A stretch of DNA of 64,000 nucleotides. It comes from Bordetella genomosp. 13 (GTDB taxonomy: Bacteria; Pseudomonadota; Gammaproteobacteria; Burkholderiales; Burkholderiaceae_B). The stretch lies in the NCBI RefSeq assembly GCF_007679965.1, contig NZ_VEHL01000008.1:248001-312000 (forward strand), read 5' to 3'. The translations under genes and the position numbers were made by a program. Of the stretch, positions 37,288 through 46,966 are shown piece by piece. Under the pieces are notes generated by a model. That model saw nothing but the letters and a program-made list of their open reading frames with translations, made no database searches and had not been told where the DNA came from. Position 1 is the first letter of the stretch. Every line of letters begins with the position of its first letter.

Positions 37288-37812
37288 ATGCAGCCCGTGA
37301 CTGATACGCAAGTGATTGACTCGCAAGACGCCGACCAGCGCTACGCGCCGCCCCGCGCCACCGTCGGTGACATCGATCCCCAGGTTACCGGGGCCGGCCG
37401 CCTGGCCGGACGTCTGCAGCGCCTGGCCGCGGTCATCATCGATTCCCTGCTGTTCCTGCCGGGCGGCATCGTGGTCGGCATCATGGATGCCAACAGCGGC
37501 GGCTCCACCATCGCCATCATCTTCGCCGTGCTGTGGTTCCTGGCCATCATCGCCGTCCAGATCTACATGCTGGTCACGCGCAGCCAGACCCTTGGCAAGC
37601 GCTTCATGAAGATCCGCATCGTCCGCGCCAACGGCGCGCGCATCACGTTCGGCCGCATCCTGGGCCTGCGCTACCTGGTGCCTGGCTTGATCGGCGCCAT
37701 CCCGATCGTCGGCGGCATCTTCAGCCTGGTCGATTCGCTGTTCATCTTCCGCCAGGACCGCCGCTGCATCCATGACCTGATCGCCGACTCCGTCGTGGTC
37801 GAAGCCGACTGA
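37288..37812 (+). CDS. RDD-family membrane protein
   Basis: 174-residue membrane protein with an RDD domain: RLQRLAAVIIDSLLFLPGGI (Asp of RDD in the first helix), a second helix IIFAVLWFLAIIAVQIYMLV, the QTLGKRFMKIRIV motif and a C-terminal RRCIHDLIADSVVV. RDD proteins are small inner-membrane proteins, some acting in ion exchange. It leads the MoxR/DUF58 locus and is followed after 26 bp by a second, fused RDD protein. Confidence 0.9.
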   Translation: MQPVTDTQVIDSQDADQRYAPPRATVGDIDPQVTGAGRLAGRLQRLAAVIIDSLLFLPGGIVVGIMDANSGGSTIAIIFAVLWFLAIIAVQIYMLVTRSQTLGKRFMKIRIVRANGARITFGRILGLRYLVPGLIGAIPIVGGIFSLVDSLFIFRQDRRCIHDLIADSVVVEAD

Positions 37813-37838
37813 GCCTGGTCGGACGCACCCGTAGTACC

Positions 37839-39539
37839 GTGCGCCTCGACGCCGCCCACCCCTCCGAGACCCCCGAAGGCATCTTCATCGCGCTGCGGCC
37901 GGCCGGCATCATGGCCCGCAGCATTGCCTATCTGGTGGACTGGCTGATCCGCTGGGCCATCCTGGCCGTCCTGTTCACGTTCGCCGTGGGCCTGGGCGGC
38001 CTGGCCCAGGGGCTGATCCTCATCGCCTATTTCGTACTCGAGTGGCTGTATCCCGTCGCGTTCGAGATGACGCGGCGCGGCGCCACGCCCGGCAAGCGCC
38101 TGATGGGCCTGCGCGTGGTCATGGATACCGGCCAGCCCGTCACCCTCGGCGCCTCGCTCACCCGCAACCTGCTGCGCGCCGCCGACTTCCTGCCCGGCTT
38201 CTACGGCGCCGGCGCCGTGGCCATCCTGCTGCGCCGCGACAGCAAGCGCCTGGGCGACATGGCCGCCGGCACGCTGGTGGTGTTCGACCATTCCGCCGAC
38301 CTGGACGGCAGGCTGCCCGAGGCCGACATCCTCGATCCGGGCCGCGCCCTGACCCTGCCCGAGCAGGCCGTCATCGTGGCCCTGGCCGGCCGGCATGGCC
38401 GGCTGACCCCTCAACGTTTCGACGAGCTGGCGCGCATGGCCGGCTCGGCTCTGCCCGACACCGATGACCGCGCCACCGCCACCCGCCGGCTGCTGGGCGT
38501 GGCCCAGTGGGCGGTGGGCCGGCATCCCTATGGCGCGCCGCAGGCGCCGCGGCAATTCGAGATCGCGCACGCGCCCGGCTGGGCCGAGCTCGATACCCTG
38601 GTGACCGCTTCGCAGCAGGGCAAGCGCCATGAAGGCGCACGCCTGGCCGCGCTGTACCGCCAGGCGTGCGGCCACCTGGCGCTGGCGCAGTCGCGCGCCT
38701 ATCCCGCGTATCTGGTCCGGCGGCTCGAGACGCTGGTGCAGCGGGCGCACACGGTGGTCTACCGTCCGCGCGGCGCCGGCCGCAAGGCGCTGGGCAGGTT
38801 CCTGCTGATCGACTTCCCGCAGGCCGTGCGCACCCATTGGCGGTACGTGCTGGCCTCGGCGCTGCTGTTCTCGGTGCCGCTGCTGGTCCTGGGCGTGGCG
38901 GCCGCGCTCGACCGCGACCTGGCCAGCCAGATCCTGGGCGCCAGCCAGGTGCGCGAGTTCGACGACATGTACCGCGGCGGCGCGGAAGCGCTGGGCCGCA
39001 AGCGCGACGCGGGCGACGACTGGACGATGTTCGGCTTCTACATCATGAACAACATCGGCATCGGTTTCCAATGCTTCGCCAGCGGCATCTTCGCGGGCGT
39101 GGGCAGCGTGTTCTTCATCGTCTACAACGGCGCGTCCATCGGCCTGGTCGGCGGCTACATGGTGGCGGCCGGGCACTCCGCCAACTTCTATTCCTTCGTC
39201 GCCACGCATGCCGCCTTCGAACTCACGGCCATCGTCCTGGCCGGCGCCGCGGGGCTGATGATCGGCCACGCCTGGCTCGCGCCGGGCACGCTCACCCGCC
39301 TGGAGGCCCTGAAGCGGGCCGCCGGACAGGCCGTCGTGCTGGTATACGGCGTCACCGCCATGCTGCTGGTCGCGGCGGCCATCGAGGCCTTCTGGTCCTC
39401 CTCGCGCTGGATCGAGCCCTCCGTGAAATACAGCGTGGCGGCGGCCTGCTGGCTGCTGGTCATCGGATACCTGGGCTGGCAGGGGCGGCCGCGCCGCGAT
39501 CCGGCTCCAGGACAGGAGGCCGCGCATGCAGGCCGTTGA
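37839..39539 (+). CDS. RDD - SpoIIM (DUF95) fusion membrane protein
   Basis: 566 residues from GTG 37839. The N-terminal 145 residues are an RDD domain (GIMARSIAYLVDWLIRWAIL, GATPGKRLMGLRVV, KRLGDMAAGTLVVFD). A soluble helical region (about 150-330) follows. The C-terminal 220 residues match the stage II sporulation protein M family: FLLIDFPQAVRTHWRYVLAS, MNNIGIGFQCFASGIFAGVG and FATHAAFELTAIVLAGAAG-like text near residue 455, with about five membrane helices. In many bacteria RDD and SpoIIM-type proteins are separate neighbours of MoxR; here they are one chain. Overlaps the next gene by 14 bp. Confidence 0.87.
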   Translation: MRLDAAHPSETPEGIFIALRPAGIMARSIAYLVDWLIRWAILAVLFTFAVGLGGLAQGLILIAYFVLEWLYPVAFEMTRRGATPGKRLMGLRVVMDTGQPVTLGASLTRNLLRAADFLPGFYGAGAVAILLRRDSKRLGDMAAGTLVVFDHSADLDGRLPEADILDPGRALTLPEQAVIVALAGRHGRLTPQRFDELARMAGSALPDTDDRATATRRLLGVAQWAVGRHPYGAPQAPRQFEIAHAPGWAELDTLVTASQQGKRHEGARLAALYRQACGHLALAQSRAYPAYLVRRLETLVQRAHTVVYRPRGAGRKALGRFLLIDFPQAVRTHWRYVLASALLFSVPLLVLGVAAALDRDLASQILGASQVREFDDMYRGGAEALGRKRDAGDDWTMFGFYIMNNIGIGFQCFASGIFAGVGSVFFIVYNGASIGLVGGYMVAAGHSANFYSFVATHAAFELTAIVLAGAAGLMIGHAWLAPGTLTRLEALKRAAGQAVVLVYGVTAMLLVAAAIEAFWSSSRWIEPSVKYSVAAACWLLVIGYLGWQGRPRRDPAPGQEAAHAGR

Positions 39540-40260
39540 AGCCGCCATCGAGCTGCGCCACCGCAGCATGGCCGAGGCGACCGACCTGGGCGTGGCGCTG
39601 GCGCGCAGCCTGTGGCCGTCGCTGTGGCGCGTGTTCCTGCCCGTCTACGCCTCGGTGGCGGTGGTGTCGCTGTCGACCGCCTGGCTGGCCACCTGGCTGC
39701 CGATGCTGGTGCTGTTCTTCTTCAAGCCCTGGCTGGACCGCACGCTGCTGTTCGTGCTCTCGCGAGCCGTGTTCGGCCAGTCCACCACGCGCGCCGACCT
39801 GTGGCGCCACCGCAAGGCCGTCTGGGGCAGCCAGTGGTTCACCACCTTCGTGCTGTGGCGCTTCTCGCCATGGCGCTCGTACGTGCAGCCCGTGGTGCAG
39901 CTGGAAGGCCAGCGCGGCCGTGACCGTCGCGAGCGGCGCCGCCTGCTGCTGCGCGGCTGGCGCTTCAGCGCGGGCGCCATGCAGACGGCCTTCGCCACGG
40001 TCGAGCAGGCCCTGACGCTGTCCATCCTGTCGGCCATCGTGCTGCTGATGCCGCACGACACCCAGGGCAGCGTCTTCGAGTGGTTCCTGTATTCCGAATC
40101 GACCTGGGGCGACCTGATGATGGCGGGCGCCTACACGCTGGTCGTGTTCGTGCTCGAGCCCTTCTACGTGGCGGCGGGCTTCGCCATGTATCTGAACCGC
40201 CGCGTCCAGCTCGAAGCCTGGGACGTCGAACAGGAGCTGCGCCGTGTCTTTCCCCGCTAG
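39526..40260 (+). CDS. Membrane protein of the MoxR locus
   Basis: 244-residue integral membrane protein without a named domain that I can recognise. Helices are visible at about residues 30-67 (VFLPVYASVAVVSLSTAWLA and WLPMLVLFFFKPWL), 160-180 (ALTLSILSAIVLLMP) and 200-222 (LMMAGAYTLVVFVLEPFYVA). A basic cytoplasmic stretch (GQRGRDRRERRRLLLRGWRF) sits between. It overlaps the genes on both sides, and homologous proteins are commonly found in this position between SpoIIM-type and DUF4129 genes. It may be part of the membrane assembly that MoxR acts on. Confidence 0.8.
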   Translation: MQAVEAAIELRHRSMAEATDLGVALARSLWPSLWRVFLPVYASVAVVSLSTAWLATWLPMLVLFFFKPWLDRTLLFVLSRAVFGQSTTRADLWRHRKAVWGSQWFTTFVLWRFSPWRSYVQPVVQLEGQRGRDRRERRRLLLRGWRFSAGAMQTAFATVEQALTLSILSAIVLLMPHDTQGSVFEWFLYSESTWGDLMMAGAYTLVVFVLEPFYVAAGFAMYLNRRVQLEAWDVEQELRRVFPR

Positions 40261-41056
40261 GCCCGGCTGCGCGCGCCTGCTGCTGGCGGCCGTCCTGGCC
40301 GTGGCGCCGGCCTGCGCGGCGCTGGCGGCCGACGAGACCTACGACGACGAGAATGCCGAGTACGGCGACTACGGGGAATTCAACGAGACGCCGCTGCCGT
40401 TCACGGGCGAGGAAGTGCGCCAGGCCGCCGCGCGGACGCGCGCCGACCTGGAACGCCCCGTGAACCGTCCGCGCGAGGAGAAGCCCAGGAAAAAGGAACG
40501 CGAGTCCTCCCTGTCGCCCATGACCGGCCTGGAAGAGGCCCTGCGCCTGGCGATGTGGGTGCTGGGCGGGGTGATCGTGATCTTCGTGCTGCTGAACCTG
40601 CACCGCTGGATCAGGGTGCGCGGCGCGGCCCAGCCCAGAAAGCGCAGCGAGCCCCTGCCTCCCGGCAGCGTCAGCGGCCTGGACATCCGGCCGGCCAGCA
40701 TGCCCGAGGACGTGGCAGCCCAGGCCGCGCGCCTGTGGCGCGAAGGACAGGGCAGGGCGGCGCTGGCGCTGCTGTACCGCGCGGCGCTGTCGCGATTGGT
40801 GCATGCGCACGCGGTGCCGATCCGTTCCGCCAGCACAGAGAAGGAATGCGTGGCGTTGTCGGCGCGGGTGCTGCCCGCGCCTTCGGCAGCCTTCTTCGCC
40901 GGCCTGGTCGGCGCGTGGCAATCGGCGGCCTACGGCGCCAGCCTGCCGGACGCAGCGCGCATGCAGGCGCTGTTCGACGATTTCGAACGCATGCTGCCCC
41001 GCGCCGCCGCCGCGGAAAGCCTGCACGGACGGCCTGCCACGGAGGCGCGCCTGTGA
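40244..41056 (+). CDS. DUF4129-domain membrane protein
   Basis: 270 residues from GTG 40244. A signal peptide (LLLAAVLAVAPACAALAADE) precedes an acidic region and a single membrane helix near residues 102-125 (LRLAMWVLGGVIVIFVLLNL). The C-terminal cytoplasmic domain is DUF4129-like: AARLWREGQGRAALALLYRA, ASTEKECVALSARV and FFAGLVGAWQSAAYGA. The gene overlaps both neighbours (17 bp upstream, 4 bp GTGA downstream), so the locus is tightly coupled. Confidence 0.85.
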   Translation: MSFPARPGCARLLLAAVLAVAPACAALAADETYDDENAEYGDYGEFNETPLPFTGEEVRQAAARTRADLERPVNRPREEKPRKKERESSLSPMTGLEEALRLAMWVLGGVIVIFVLLNLHRWIRVRGAAQPRKRSEPLPPGSVSGLDIRPASMPEDVAAQAARLWREGQGRAALALLYRAALSRLVHAHAVPIRSASTEKECVALSARVLPAPSAAFFAGLVGAWQSAAYGASLPDAARMQALFDDFERMLPRAAAAESLHGRPATEARL

Positions 41057-42534
41057 GCCGCCGCACCGCCTGGACCGTCGCCGGCGCCGCCGTCGTCGCC
41101 CTGCTGGCCGCGGGCGGCTGGTGGGCCGCGACGCAGCTGGACCGCGAGGACGACCGTCCGCGCGAGATCCCGTTCTTTTCCGACAGCCTGCACGTGACCC
41201 AGGAACTGGTGCACCGGTTGGGCGCCAAGGTCGTGCTGCGCGACGGCTTTGATCCCGAGACGCCGCAGGACGCGCGCATGGTGGTGCGCAATTTTTCCTA
41301 CGACCTGGAAAGCGAGCAGCTGCACTTCCTGTCCACCTGGGTGCTGCGCGGTGGCCATCTGGTGGTGTTCGGCTCGCTGGACGAAATGCACGCGCTTCCG
41401 GAACTGCTGCTGCGCGACGTCGACGAGCTGCCGCCGGACGAGAACCCGAACCCCGGCGGCTGGACGGACGCTGACGAGCGGGAAAAGATCCATCCGCCCG
41501 CGGACGCTGCATCCAGCGAGCAGTCGTCGGAAAGTGCATCCGGCGCCCGGGCCGGACGGCCGCCGCAAGGCGCCCAGTCCGACGCGTCTGAGGAAGACGA
41601 ATCCGATCCGCAGGCCATGGCGCGCTCGCAAGACTCGCCCATCGAGCCGCCCGACGCTTCCTTCGAGCCCGATGATCCCGAGGACGAGCCCGTGAACCCC
41701 GGCAAGGCCGGCGGCAAGGCCCCGCCCTCCGGTGTGGTGTGCCGCACCCTGGCCGAGGTCTGGCCGGAAGCGGGCACCTACGACCAGCAGCGCACCTTCA
41801 ACGTGTGCGGCTGGCGCGCGCGGGCGCACTACATCCCGCTGGGCGACCGCGATCCCACCTGGGCGCTGCAAGGCGAGGACGGCATCGAGATGATGCGCAT
41901 CCCGGTGGGCCGCGGCAGCGTCACGCTGATGGGCACGCAGTCGATCCTGTCCAACGGCCAGGCGCTGGTCGAGGACAACCCGCTGGTGATGGCCGCGGCG
42001 CTGCAGGTGCGGCCCGACAGCGAGGTCTGGTTCGTTTACGGCAACGTCGAGCCGTCGCGCAAGCTGCCGCCGTCGATAGGCGGCTGGCTGCTGGAGCACG
42101 CCTGGGTGGCCGTGGTGATCGCGCTGCTGGCGGCCGTCGCCGCGGTCTGGCGCTCGGCCACGCGCTTCGGTCCCGTGCTGCCGCCGGGCCAGGCGCATCG
42201 CCGCTCGATGGGCGACCAGGTGCGCGGCACGGGCCTGTACCTGCGGGGGCAGGGCGCCGCGTCGCTGCATGCCGCGCAATTGCGCGCCCTGCACGAAGCC
42301 GCCGCGCGCGTGTTGCCGCAATATGCCACGCTGAAAGGCACCGCCCGCGTCGACGCCATCGCACGCGCCGCCGACCTGGAACACGAGGCCCTGGACCGCG
42401 CCATGGCGCCCCTGGGCAACGCGGGCAAGGATGGCCGGTTCGAGAACGAGCTGGCCCTGCTGGAAAGCGCGCGCCGTCGCCTGCTCGCGCGGGCCGCCCA
42501 GGCGCGCGCATCGAAATCATCTCCTTCAACCTGA
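41053..42534 (+). CDS. DUF4350-domain membrane protein
   Basis: 493 residues from GTG 41053. An N-terminal membrane helix (TVAGAAVVALLAAGGWWAAT) is followed by the DUF4350 domain (VTQELVHRLGAKVVLRDGFD, LSTWVLRGGHLVVFGSLDEM, GRGSVTLMGTQSILSNGQAL). That domain is split by an acidic low-complexity insert at about residues 135-220 (DEREKIHPPADA to EDEPVNPGKA). A second helix (WVAVVIALLAAVAAVWRSAT) near residue 355 precedes a cytoplasmic tail. The protein has the usual place for this family, just upstream of moxR. Function is unknown in the family. Confidence 0.85.
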   Translation: MSRRTAWTVAGAAVVALLAAGGWWAATQLDREDDRPREIPFFSDSLHVTQELVHRLGAKVVLRDGFDPETPQDARMVVRNFSYDLESEQLHFLSTWVLRGGHLVVFGSLDEMHALPELLLRDVDELPPDENPNPGGWTDADEREKIHPPADAASSEQSSESASGARAGRPPQGAQSDASEEDESDPQAMARSQDSPIEPPDASFEPDDPEDEPVNPGKAGGKAPPSGVVCRTLAEVWPEAGTYDQQRTFNVCGWRARAHYIPLGDRDPTWALQGEDGIEMMRIPVGRGSVTLMGTQSILSNGQALVEDNPLVMAAALQVRPDSEVWFVYGNVEPSRKLPPSIGGWLLEHAWVAVVIALLAAVAAVWRSATRFGPVLPPGQAHRRSMGDQVRGTGLYLRGQGAASLHAAQLRALHEAAARVLPQYATLKGTARVDAIARAADLEHEALDRAMAPLGNAGKDGRFENELALLESARRRLLARAAQARASKSSPST

Positions 42535-42547
42535 CCCCTGAGACCTC

Positions 42548-43537
<990 letters not shown>

Positions 43538-43546
43538 GGCGGCCGG

Positions 43547-44920
43547 GTGCAGGGCATGAAGCAGGGCGCCGGTTTCCCCATTCCCACCCGCTGGACGGTA
43601 TACGTGCTGGCGGGCCTGGCGCTGGCCACGGGCATCGCGCTGGCGTTCGGCCTGCCGCTGGCGACCGCCGCACAGGCGGCTGCCGGGCTGCTGCTGGCGG
43701 GGCTGGCCTACGCAGGATGGGACCTGGCCAGCAGCCGTCGCGCCTGGCGCCAGACGCCGTTGCGCGCCGAACGCGACCTGCCGGGTTCGGCCGTGCAGGG
43801 CGTGCCCGTCATCGTCACCCTTGCCATCGTCAATGAAAGCCGCCGCGAATGGCGCGTGCAGGTGTTCGACGACGTCGACGAACGGTTCGCCTACGAAGGC
43901 CTGCCGCAGACGGTCCTGGTGCCGGCGCGCTCGCGCGTCGAGGTCCGCTACCGCGCCACGCCGCGCCAGCGCGGTCCGGCACGCTTCGGCGCGGTCCACC
44001 TGCGCTGGCGCAGCCGCGGCGGCTGCTTCGAGTTCACCCGGCGCGTGGGCGATGCCCAGGCCTCGCGCGTCTATCCCGACACCGGGCCGATCGGCAGGCA
44101 GGCCTGGGTGGCCGGCACCCGCCGCATCACGCGCGCGGGCAACCGCAGCCATGCGCTGCGCGGCACGGGCACCGAATTCCGCCAGCTGGCCGACTACCGG
44201 CCGGGCGATTCGCTGCGGCACATCGACTGGAAGGCCACGCTGCGCCATCGCCGTCCCATCGTGCGCGAATACCAGGACGATCGCGGCCAGTGCGTGTTCT
44301 TCCTGCTGGATTGCGGCCGCCGCATGCGCGCCGACGAAGGCTCGGGCGAAGGCGGCAGCCACTTCGACCAGGTGCTGGGCGCCTTGCTGCAGCTGTCGCG
44401 CATCGCCCTGAAGGAAGGCGACGAGGTCGGCGCCATGACCTTCGGCTGCCTGCCCGAGGAACGGCGCCACATCGCGCCGCGCAAGGGCGCGGCCGGCTTC
44501 AACGCGCTGATGGAAGGGCTGTACGACGTGCAGCCCAGCACCGTCCACTCCGACTACATCCAGGCCGCGCGGCTGTTGCTGGCCTCGCACCACCGGCGCG
44601 CGCTGGTCGTCGTGCTGACCAACTTCCGCGACGAGGATACCTCCGAGCTGGGGCCTGCCCTGGGCCTGCTGCGCCGCCAGCACCTGGTGATGGTGGCCAG
44701 CCTGCGCGAGCGCGTGCTGGGCCTGCTGGCGGGGCAGGACCTGGACGTGCCGGACCGGGCGGTGGACGTGGCCTCGGCGCACCTGTTCGCCCAGGCGCGC
44801 CGCGACGCCTTCCAGCGCCTGGCGGGCGTCGAGATGCTGGCCGTGGATGCCGAGCCGGCGCAGCTGGCCGCCGCCCTGGTCGACCGCTATCTGACCGTGA
44901 AGCGCGCCGGCGCACTGTAG
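43547..44920 (+). CDS. DUF58 (VWA-like) protein
   Basis: 457 residues from GTG 43547; ATG 43556 (MKQGAGFPIP) is an equally good start. Two N-terminal membrane helices (VYVLAGLALATGIALAFGLP and AQAAAGLLLAGLAYAGW) are followed by a beta domain. The DUF58 signature is REYQDDRGQCVFFLLDCGRRM, preceded by GTGTEFRQLADYRPGDSLRHIDWKA read in parts. The VWA-like fold ends with LLLASHHRRALVVVLTNFRD. DUF58 proteins pair with MoxR ATPases, and this is the last gene of the locus before rpsP. Confidence 0.93.
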   Translation: MQGMKQGAGFPIPTRWTVYVLAGLALATGIALAFGLPLATAAQAAAGLLLAGLAYAGWDLASSRRAWRQTPLRAERDLPGSAVQGVPVIVTLAIVNESRREWRVQVFDDVDERFAYEGLPQTVLVPARSRVEVRYRATPRQRGPARFGAVHLRWRSRGGCFEFTRRVGDAQASRVYPDTGPIGRQAWVAGTRRITRAGNRSHALRGTGTEFRQLADYRPGDSLRHIDWKATLRHRRPIVREYQDDRGQCVFFLLDCGRRMRADEGSGEGGSHFDQVLGALLQLSRIALKEGDEVGAMTFGCLPEERRHIAPRKGAAGFNALMEGLYDVQPSTVHSDYIQAARLLLASHHRRALVVVLTNFRDEDTSELGPALGLLRRQHLVMVASLRERVLGLLAGQDLDVPDRAVDVASAHLFAQARRDAFQRLAGVEMLAVDAEPAQLAAALVDRYLTVKRAGAL

Positions 44921-44967
44921 TTTTATCGCCCGTTTTCACGCCGATTCGCATGGCGGACACATACGGG

Positions 44968-44997
44968 TTGCCACAGTGCCGGGAAAGGTGCTAGAAT
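44968..44997 (+). promoter_or_regulatory. Promoter of the rpsP operon
   Basis: TTGCCA at 44968 and TAGAAT at 44992 with an 18-bp spacer, in an AT-richer spacer after the DUF58 gene. The -10 ends 35 bp before the rpsP ATG. No leader structure was recognised. Confidence 0.65.
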
Positions 44998-45032
44998 TTT
45001 CTGCTTTTCACAACTAATTCAAGGGATTACCT

Positions 45033-45293
45033 ATGGTGGTGATTCGTCTGGCTCGTGGCGGCTCCAAGAAGCGCCCGTTCTACAATCTGGTGGCTACGGA
45101 TTCGCGCAACCGCCGCGACGGTCGTTTCGTTGAGCGCGTCGGCTTCTACAACCCGGTCGGCAGCGAAGGCACGGAAAACCTGCGCATCGCGCTGGATCGC
45201 GTCCAGTACTGGACCGGCAACGGCGCCCAGCTGTCGCCCGCCGTCGAGCGCCTGGTCAAGGAATACTCGGCCAAGGTTTCCGCCGCGGCCTAA
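45033..45293 (+). CDS. rpsP: 30S ribosomal protein S16
   Basis: 86-residue ribosomal protein that helps assemble the 30S subunit. It begins MVVIRLARGGSKKRPFYNLV and has SRNRRDGRFVERVGFYNPVG, the S16 signature, and ALDRVQYWTGNGAQLSPAV. The ATG at 45033 follows AAGGGA. It leads the rpsP-rimM-trmD operon. Confidence 0.98.
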   Translation: MVVIRLARGGSKKRPFYNLVATDSRNRRDGRFVERVGFYNPVGSEGTENLRIALDRVQYWTGNGAQLSPAVERLVKEYSAKVSAAA

Positions 45294-45341
45294 GCCGTTG
45301 GCGGACCTTGCCGGTTGTTCCCGGCAGGTCTGGCAAAAGCA

Positions 45342-45965
45342 GTGACTCAAGCCGTAGATCCTGTCGCCGTTCCGTCCGATCTGGTGGAACTGGGCCGCAT
45401 CACCGCGGCCTATGGCGTCAAGGGCTGGATCAAGGTCCAGCCGCATTCCGCGCAGGCCGAAGTCCTGCGCTCGGTCAAGCAATGGTGGCTGCTGCGTCCC
45501 GTGCCTCAGGCGGCGCGGGGCTCCGCCGCGCCCGTGCCCATCGCGCATGCCATCGTGCAGTCGCGTACGCAGGGCGCCACGGTGGTCGCCCAGCTGGCCG
45601 GTCTTTCAGATCGCGACCAGGCCGAGGCCCTGCGCGGCTGCGTGGTGCTCGCTTCCCGCAGCGCCTTTCCGCAGCCTGACGAAGACGAATACTATTGGGT
45701 CGACCTGATCGGCTGCGATCTGTACAGCACGGCCGAAGGGCCGGCCCAACTGCTGGGCCGCGTCGAGGAAGTGCTGGACAATGGCGCGCACGCCATCCTG
45801 CGGGTGGCGCGCATGCGCGTCGACGCCGAAGGCGCCGAGCCCCAGCCCATGCTCGATGCCAAGGGGCGCCCAGCCGAAATGCTGGTGCCCTTCGTGCAGG
45901 CTCACATCCACGGAGTCGACCTGGCGGCGCGCCGTATCGACAGCGACTGGCCGGTCGAATACTGA
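45342..45965 (+). CDS. rimM: Ribosome maturation factor RimM
   Basis: 207-residue factor that binds S19 and helps mature the 30S head. The RimM N-terminal domain begins VELGRITAAYGVKGWIKVQP, with GLSDRDQAEALRGCVVLASR marking its end; the PRC-barrel domain has DEYYWVDLIGCDLYS, EVLDNGAHAILRV and MLVPFVQAHIHGVDL. GTG 45342 is preferred; an in-frame TTG at 45315 would add nine residues. It lies between rpsP and trmD as in most bacteria. Confidence 0.96.
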   Translation: MTQAVDPVAVPSDLVELGRITAAYGVKGWIKVQPHSAQAEVLRSVKQWWLLRPVPQAARGSAAPVPIAHAIVQSRTQGATVVAQLAGLSDRDQAEALRGCVVLASRSAFPQPDEDEYYWVDLIGCDLYSTAEGPAQLLGRVEEVLDNGAHAILRVARMRVDAEGAEPQPMLDAKGRPAEMLVPFVQAHIHGVDLAARRIDSDWPVEY

Positions 45966-45968
45966 CCG

Positions 45969-46745
45969 ATGCGTTTCGACGTCGTCACGCTGTTCCCCGA
46001 CATGTTTTCCGTGGTGCGCGATCTCGGCGTCACCGGGCGCGCGCACGGCCACGGCATCTGGTCGCTGCGCGCCTGGAATCCGCGCGAATTCACCCATGAC
46101 GTGCACCGCACCGTGGACGACCGCCCCTATGGCGGCGGCCCCGGCATGGTGATGATGGCGGCCCCGCTGGAGGCCGCCGTCGGCGCTGCGCAAGCCGACC
46201 GAGGCCTGCAGGGCCTGGCCGCAGCGCCCGTCATCCTGCTGTCGCCCACCGGCCGTCGCTACGACCAGCAGGCCGCGGGCGAGCTGGCCGCCGGCGACGG
46301 CGCCATCTTCATCTGCGGTCGCTACGAAGGCGTCGACCAGCGCTTCATCGACCGCTGCGTCACGCTGGAACTGTCGCTGGGCGACTTCGTGCTGTCGGGC
46401 GGCGAACTGGCCGCCCTGGCCATGATCGACGCCGCGGTGCGACTGCTGCCCGGCGTGCTCAACGACGGCGATTCGGCGCTGCAGGACTCGTTCAATCCAG
46501 CATTGGACGGCCTGCTGGACAGCCCGCACTACACGCGTCCCGAAGTCCACGAAGGCGTGCAGGTGCCCGCGCAGCTGCTCAGCGGCCATCACGCGCAGAT
46601 CGCGCGCTGGCGGCGCGAGCAGTCCCTCGAGCTGACCGCGCGCCGCCGTCCAGAGCTCATCGCGCGCGCCCGCGCCGACGGCCGCCTGACGGCCGCCGAC
46701 GAGCGCTTCCTGGCCGCCTTGCCGTCCGAAACCGACGTCGGCTGA
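45969..46745 (+). CDS. trmD: tRNA (guanine-N1)-methyltransferase TrmD
   Basis: 258-residue SPOUT methyltransferase that makes m1G37 in tRNAs reading CNN codons and prevents +1 frameshifting. Visible are MRFDVVTLFPDMFSVVRDLG, the substrate loop TVDDRPYGGGPGMVMMA, the trefoil-knot motifs ILLSPTGRRYDQQAA and FICGRYEGVDQRFIDR, and LSLGDFVLSGGELAALAMID. It starts 3 bp after rimM. rplS, which often closes this operon, is not downstream here. Confidence 0.98.
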   Translation: MRFDVVTLFPDMFSVVRDLGVTGRAHGHGIWSLRAWNPREFTHDVHRTVDDRPYGGGPGMVMMAAPLEAAVGAAQADRGLQGLAAAPVILLSPTGRRYDQQAAGELAAGDGAIFICGRYEGVDQRFIDRCVTLELSLGDFVLSGGELAALAMIDAAVRLLPGVLNDGDSALQDSFNPALDGLLDSPHYTRPEVHEGVQVPAQLLSGHHAQIARWRREQSLELTARRRPELIARARADGRLTAADERFLAALPSETDVG

Positions 46746-46935
46746 ACCGCGCGTCCGTCGCGGTTTGCCGCTGCCTCCCCGCCGCATTTCCGCCGCCGGG
46801 CCTTCTCACGCGGACCTGTACGGAGCGCGCCTCGGACGGTTTCCCATCAGGGGATTCCCCAGTCCGTCATAGGCGCGCGCCCGTGCGCTAGGGCATTCCC
46901 CAGCTTTTGCCGTGCCAAGGATTCTTCTTAGCATC

Positions 46936-46963
46936 TGAAACTTCCACAATATTGAAAGTTTCA
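46936..46963. promoter_or_regulatory. Inverted repeat upstream of the XRE-cupin regulator
   Basis: TGAAACTT at 46936-46943 and AAGTTTCA at 46956-46963 form a perfect 8-bp inverted repeat around an AT-rich centre that itself contains the palindrome CAATATTG. It ends 3 bp before the probable GTG start of the regulator, so it is a likely autoregulatory operator. Confidence 0.6.
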
Positions 46964-46966
46964 ATC

